Below are positions 61,788 to 64,000 of a stretch of DNA of 64,000 bases, one piece after another (the first letter of the stretch is position 1; every line of letters begins with the position of its first letter). The notes beneath the pieces were generated by a model. That model had not been told where the DNA came from. It saw only the letters and a program-made list of their open reading frames with translations, and searched no databases. The stretch lies in contig NZ_LWBU01000290.1 in the NCBI RefSeq assembly GCF_001646665.1, positions 1-64,000 on the forward strand, given 5' to 3'. The translations under genes and the position numbers were made by a program. Origin of the DNA: Streptomyces noursei (GTDB taxonomy: Bacteria; Actinomycetota; Actinomycetes; Streptomycetales; Streptomycetaceae).

Positions 61788-62971
61788 AGACCCTCGCCCG
61801 CAGGATCGAGGCCCGGACGCCCGCCCACCGCGACCGTGCCGTCGACGGGCTGCGCGCCCTCGCGCTGCTCGCCGTCCCCACCGGCCACTGGCTGCTCGGC
61901 GGTTTCACGCTCGACGCCGACGGGGCCATCCACAACGCCAGCCCGCTCAGCGCGTTCGGGTTCTTCGCGCCCGTCAGCTGGGTCCTCCAGATGCTCGGGA
62001 TCTTCTTCCTGGTCGGCGGGTACGCGTCGGTCCTGTCGTACGAGAGGCGCGCGGGCTCCACCGGCGCGTGGCTCCGGGGGCGCATCGCCCGGCTCGGCCG
62101 TCCCGTCCTTGGTGTCACCGCCGTCTGGGCCGTTCTCGTCCCGGTGCTCAGCACCGCGGGCGTGCCGGACGACACGCTGCGCACCGCTTCGACGCTGGTC
62201 GTCCAGCCGCTGTGGTTCGTCGGCGTGTACCTGGTCGTCACCGCCCTGACGCCGTACTGCGTCCGTGCCGCGCACCGGCTGGGCGCGTGGGCCGCCGCCC
62301 CGCTCCTGGCGTCCGTCGCCGTGGTGGACCTGCTGCGCTACGGCCCGTACGCCGAAGCGGTGCCGTCCTGGCTGAGTGTGCTGAACATCCTGCCGGGCTG
62401 GCTCTTCGCCTACCAACTGGGCGTCTCCTGGGGCCTGCGCAAGCTCGGCCCCCGGCACGCGCGGGCGCTGCTGCTCGGCGGCGCGGCCCTGTTCGCCGTG
62501 CTGCTGCTCGTCTTCCACTACCCGGCCTCGATGGTCGGCGTCCCCGGGGAGGCCCGGACCAACTCCCACCCGCCGTCGCTGCTGGTCCTCGCGCTCGCCG
62601 CCGCGCAGAGCGGCGCCGCGATCCTGGTGCGCGACCGGCTGGGCCGGCTGCTGCGGCGGCCCGCCCTGTGGGCCCCGGTGGTCGTGGTCAACCTGTCGGC
62701 GATGACGATCCTGTGCTGGCACCAGACGGCGATGCTGGCCGCCGCGGTCCCCGCGTCGTTCCTGGGGCCGGTCGCGGGCCTGACGACCGCGCCCGACACC
62801 CTCGGCTGGATCGCGGCCCGGCTGGCGTGGATGCCGCTGTTCGCGGGACTTCTGCTGCTGATCGGGCGGTACGCGCGCGGCTTCGAGACCCCGTGGACGC
62901 ACGCGTCCGCCGTCCGCCGCTCGGCGGCCGGACTGCTGGCGGTGGGCTTCGCGGTGTACGCGCTCGGGTGA
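61784..62971 (+). CDS. Acyltransferase family 3 (OafA-like) membrane protein
   Basis: 395 residues, about ten hydrophobic helices. RDRAVDGLRALALLAVPTGHWLLGG opens with the family R/H signature, LGIFFLVGGYASVLSYERRAGSTGAWLRGRIARLGRP follows with the conserved SxxSY/Rxx loop. Acyltransferase-3 proteins transfer acyl groups to sugars or glycopeptides at the membrane. Coupled to the hydrolase paralogue, so the two may install and remove acyl groups on the same surface molecule; that is inference. Confidence 0.88.
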   Translation: MKTLARRIEARTPAHRDRAVDGLRALALLAVPTGHWLLGGFTLDADGAIHNASPLSAFGFFAPVSWVLQMLGIFFLVGGYASVLSYERRAGSTGAWLRGRIARLGRPVLGVTAVWAVLVPVLSTAGVPDDTLRTASTLVVQPLWFVGVYLVVTALTPYCVRAAHRLGAWAAAPLLASVAVVDLLRYGPYAEAVPSWLSVLNILPGWLFAYQLGVSWGLRKLGPRHARALLLGGAALFAVLLLVFHYPASMVGVPGEARTNSHPPSLLVLALAAAQSGAAILVRDRLGRLLRRPALWAPVVVVNLSAMTILCWHQTAMLAAAVPASFLGPVAGLTTAPDTLGWIAARLAWMPLFAGLLLLIGRYARGFETPWTHASAVRRSAAGLLAVGFAVYALG

Positions 62972-63030
62972 CGCGTGCCCGGGGACACGGACGGGCCGGC
63001 GCGGACGAGGGGCGCGGGTGGGCGTACGGG

Positions 63031-64000
63031 TCAGGCCGGGTGGGGCTCCTGATGGCTCATCCGCTCCCGCATGTGGCCGAAGAAGTCCTCCGGCCGCGTC
63101 ACCCCGGCCGTCACCCGGGCGAACAGGTCCCGTGCCGTGGGGCTTCGGGACGCCGCGTAGAGCATTTCCCGCATCTCCGGCGGCGGCGGTTCCATGGTCG
63201 CGAACTGGGCCGTGAACTCGTACATGCTCATGACCTGGGCGTCCCTCTCCTCCTGGGCCGCCCGCATCGCCTCCTCGAAGGGGCGGCGTCCGGTGAGCGC
63301 GTCGTCGATCGCGCCGGCGCACCGCTCCGCGTCCCGGAAGGCGTCCTGGATCCCCTGGGCGGTGATGGGGTCCTTCAGGTAGCCGGCGTCACCGACCAGG
63401 GCCCAGCCGGGGCCGTAGGGGATACGGAAGTAGTTGGGGACGCCCATGCCGACGAACCGCTCGGCGCGGGTGGCCGCGGCGACCCGCTCGGCGAAGGCCG
63501 GTACCCGTGCGAGGGTGGCGTGGTAGTTGCCCTCGACGTCGTCGCGGTTGGCCATGAAGTCGCGCATGGGCCAGCCGCAGATGACGAGGGTCAGGTCGTC
63601 GTTGGTGGGCCAGGCGGCCAGGGCGCGGTCCTCGCGGTCGTACGCCTCGAAGACGCCGCGCATGGGCAGCCCCGCCCAGTACGCGTAGTAGTAGGCGTTG
63701 ATCCTCGGCTTCTCCGCGTAGCCGACGGCGCCGACCGCCCGGGCGACGGCCGAGTGGAGCCCGTCGGCGCCCACGACGATCCGGGCGTGCGCGGTGGCGG
63801 GCCGGTGGGCCCGGTCGTGGCCCGCGATCCCGGTGACCGTGCCGCCGTCGGAGAGGATCCGCTCGACGGTGAATCCCTCGCGCAGCTCCGCGCCCGACGC
63901 GGTGGCCGCGTCGACAAGGATCTTGTCCAGGACCGTGCGGCGCGGCGCGTACGACGCCTCGAAGCCCTCACCGGCCGGGGACCCGGTGATGGTGAACGGT
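63031..64000 (-). CDS. FAD-dependent oxidoreductase/monooxygenase, 5' end beyond the window
   Basis: About 323 codons visible, running off the right edge. The reading frame stays open from the edge (PFTITGSPAGEGFEASYAP) through VVGADGLHSAVARAVG, the DG motif of PHBH-type flavoproteins, to LVGDAGYLKDPITAQGIQDAFRDAE, the GD motif that binds FAD. The N-terminal GxGxxG is outside. Family members hydroxylate aromatic or reduce isoprenoid substrates; no pathway context. Partial at the 5' end only. Confidence 0.88.
   Translation of the reverse strand, partial: PFTITGSPAGEGFEASYAPRRTVLDKILVDAATASGAELREGFTVERILSDGGTVTGIAGHDRAHRPATAHARIVVGADGLHSAVARAVGAVGYAEKPRINAYYYAYWAGLPMRGVFEAYDREDRALAAWPTNDDLTLVICGWPMRDFMANRDDVEGNYHATLARVPAFAERVAAATRAERFVGMGVPNYFRIPYGPGWALVGDAGYLKDPITAQGIQDAFRDAERCAGAIDDALTGRRPFEEAMRAAQEERDAQVMSMYEFTAQFATMEPPPPEMREMLYAASRSPTARDLFARVTAGVTRPEDFFGHMRERMSHQEPHPA

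Overview
The window reads as a Streptomyces chromosome: very high GC, many GTG starts, ATGA/GTGA start-stop overlaps, and gene families typical of the genus (SCO2322 family, DUF3052, DUF2277, TerD paralogues, homodimeric AceE, tRNA-flanking GC hairpins). Gene order at both ends recalls, from memory, the conserved S. coelicolor core around SCO2321-2371. The middle (about 28.4-32.4 kb) is accessory.

Region 1 (0-7 kb): a lipoprotein, then a cobalamin riboswitch in front of four translationally coupled genes: an anchored prenyltransferase/squalene-oxidase-repeat protein, an SCO2322-family anchored protein, and an ECF vitamin importer (EcfT, a fused double ATPase, an S component). This is best read as a B12 capture and uptake operon. 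Region 2 (7-23.4 kb): housekeeping and envelope genes, including an SLT-like secreted protein, FMN-binding protein, O-methyltransferase, GNAT, a DHA2 exporter with a C-terminal MarR-like domain, a peptidoglycan-binding membrane protein, a HAD phosphatase behind a leader ORF/hairpin, a TMEM165/GDT1 exporter under a yybP-ykoY manganese riboswitch, a FetB permease, a secreted nuclease, a PhoD phosphatase, an FAD/NAD(P) enzyme, DoxX and DedA proteins.

Region 3 (23.4-32.5 kb): a 198-bp MITE-like element ends in the stop codon of a DUF2277 gene; then come small genes including ribosomal protein bL37, a tandem SUKH-4 immunity gene with a coupled partner, a flavoprotein and a NERD-domain gene with a TTA codon. 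Next to the 3' end of tRNA-Val(UAC) lie an unusually AT-rich island, a broken partial copy of the NERD gene, and an IS5-type element with a decayed transposase that carries an intact HxlR regulator and F420-reductase-like gene inside its inverted repeats.

Region 4 (32.6-37.6 kb): DUF4097-like lipoprotein, coiled-coil protein, FmdB zinc ribbon, a LuxR-type response regulator whose sensor kinase is frameshifted, and a DedA protein. Region 5 (37.5-47 kb): the Ter stress module, with a coupled operon of CitE-like lyase, fused double phosphoribosyltransferase/PELOTA protein and HAD phosphatase divergent from TerD/TerA-like proteins, a TerC-like DUF475 protein and two near-twin TerD genes. Region 6 (47-64 kb): peroxiredoxin, DUF3052, aceE, a potassium channel, an I36 inhibitor, a DHA2 exporter divergent from a TetR gene, two paralogous alpha/beta hydrolases on either side of a NarL-type two-component system, an acyltransferase-3 protein, and an FAD-dependent oxidoreductase cut by the right edge.
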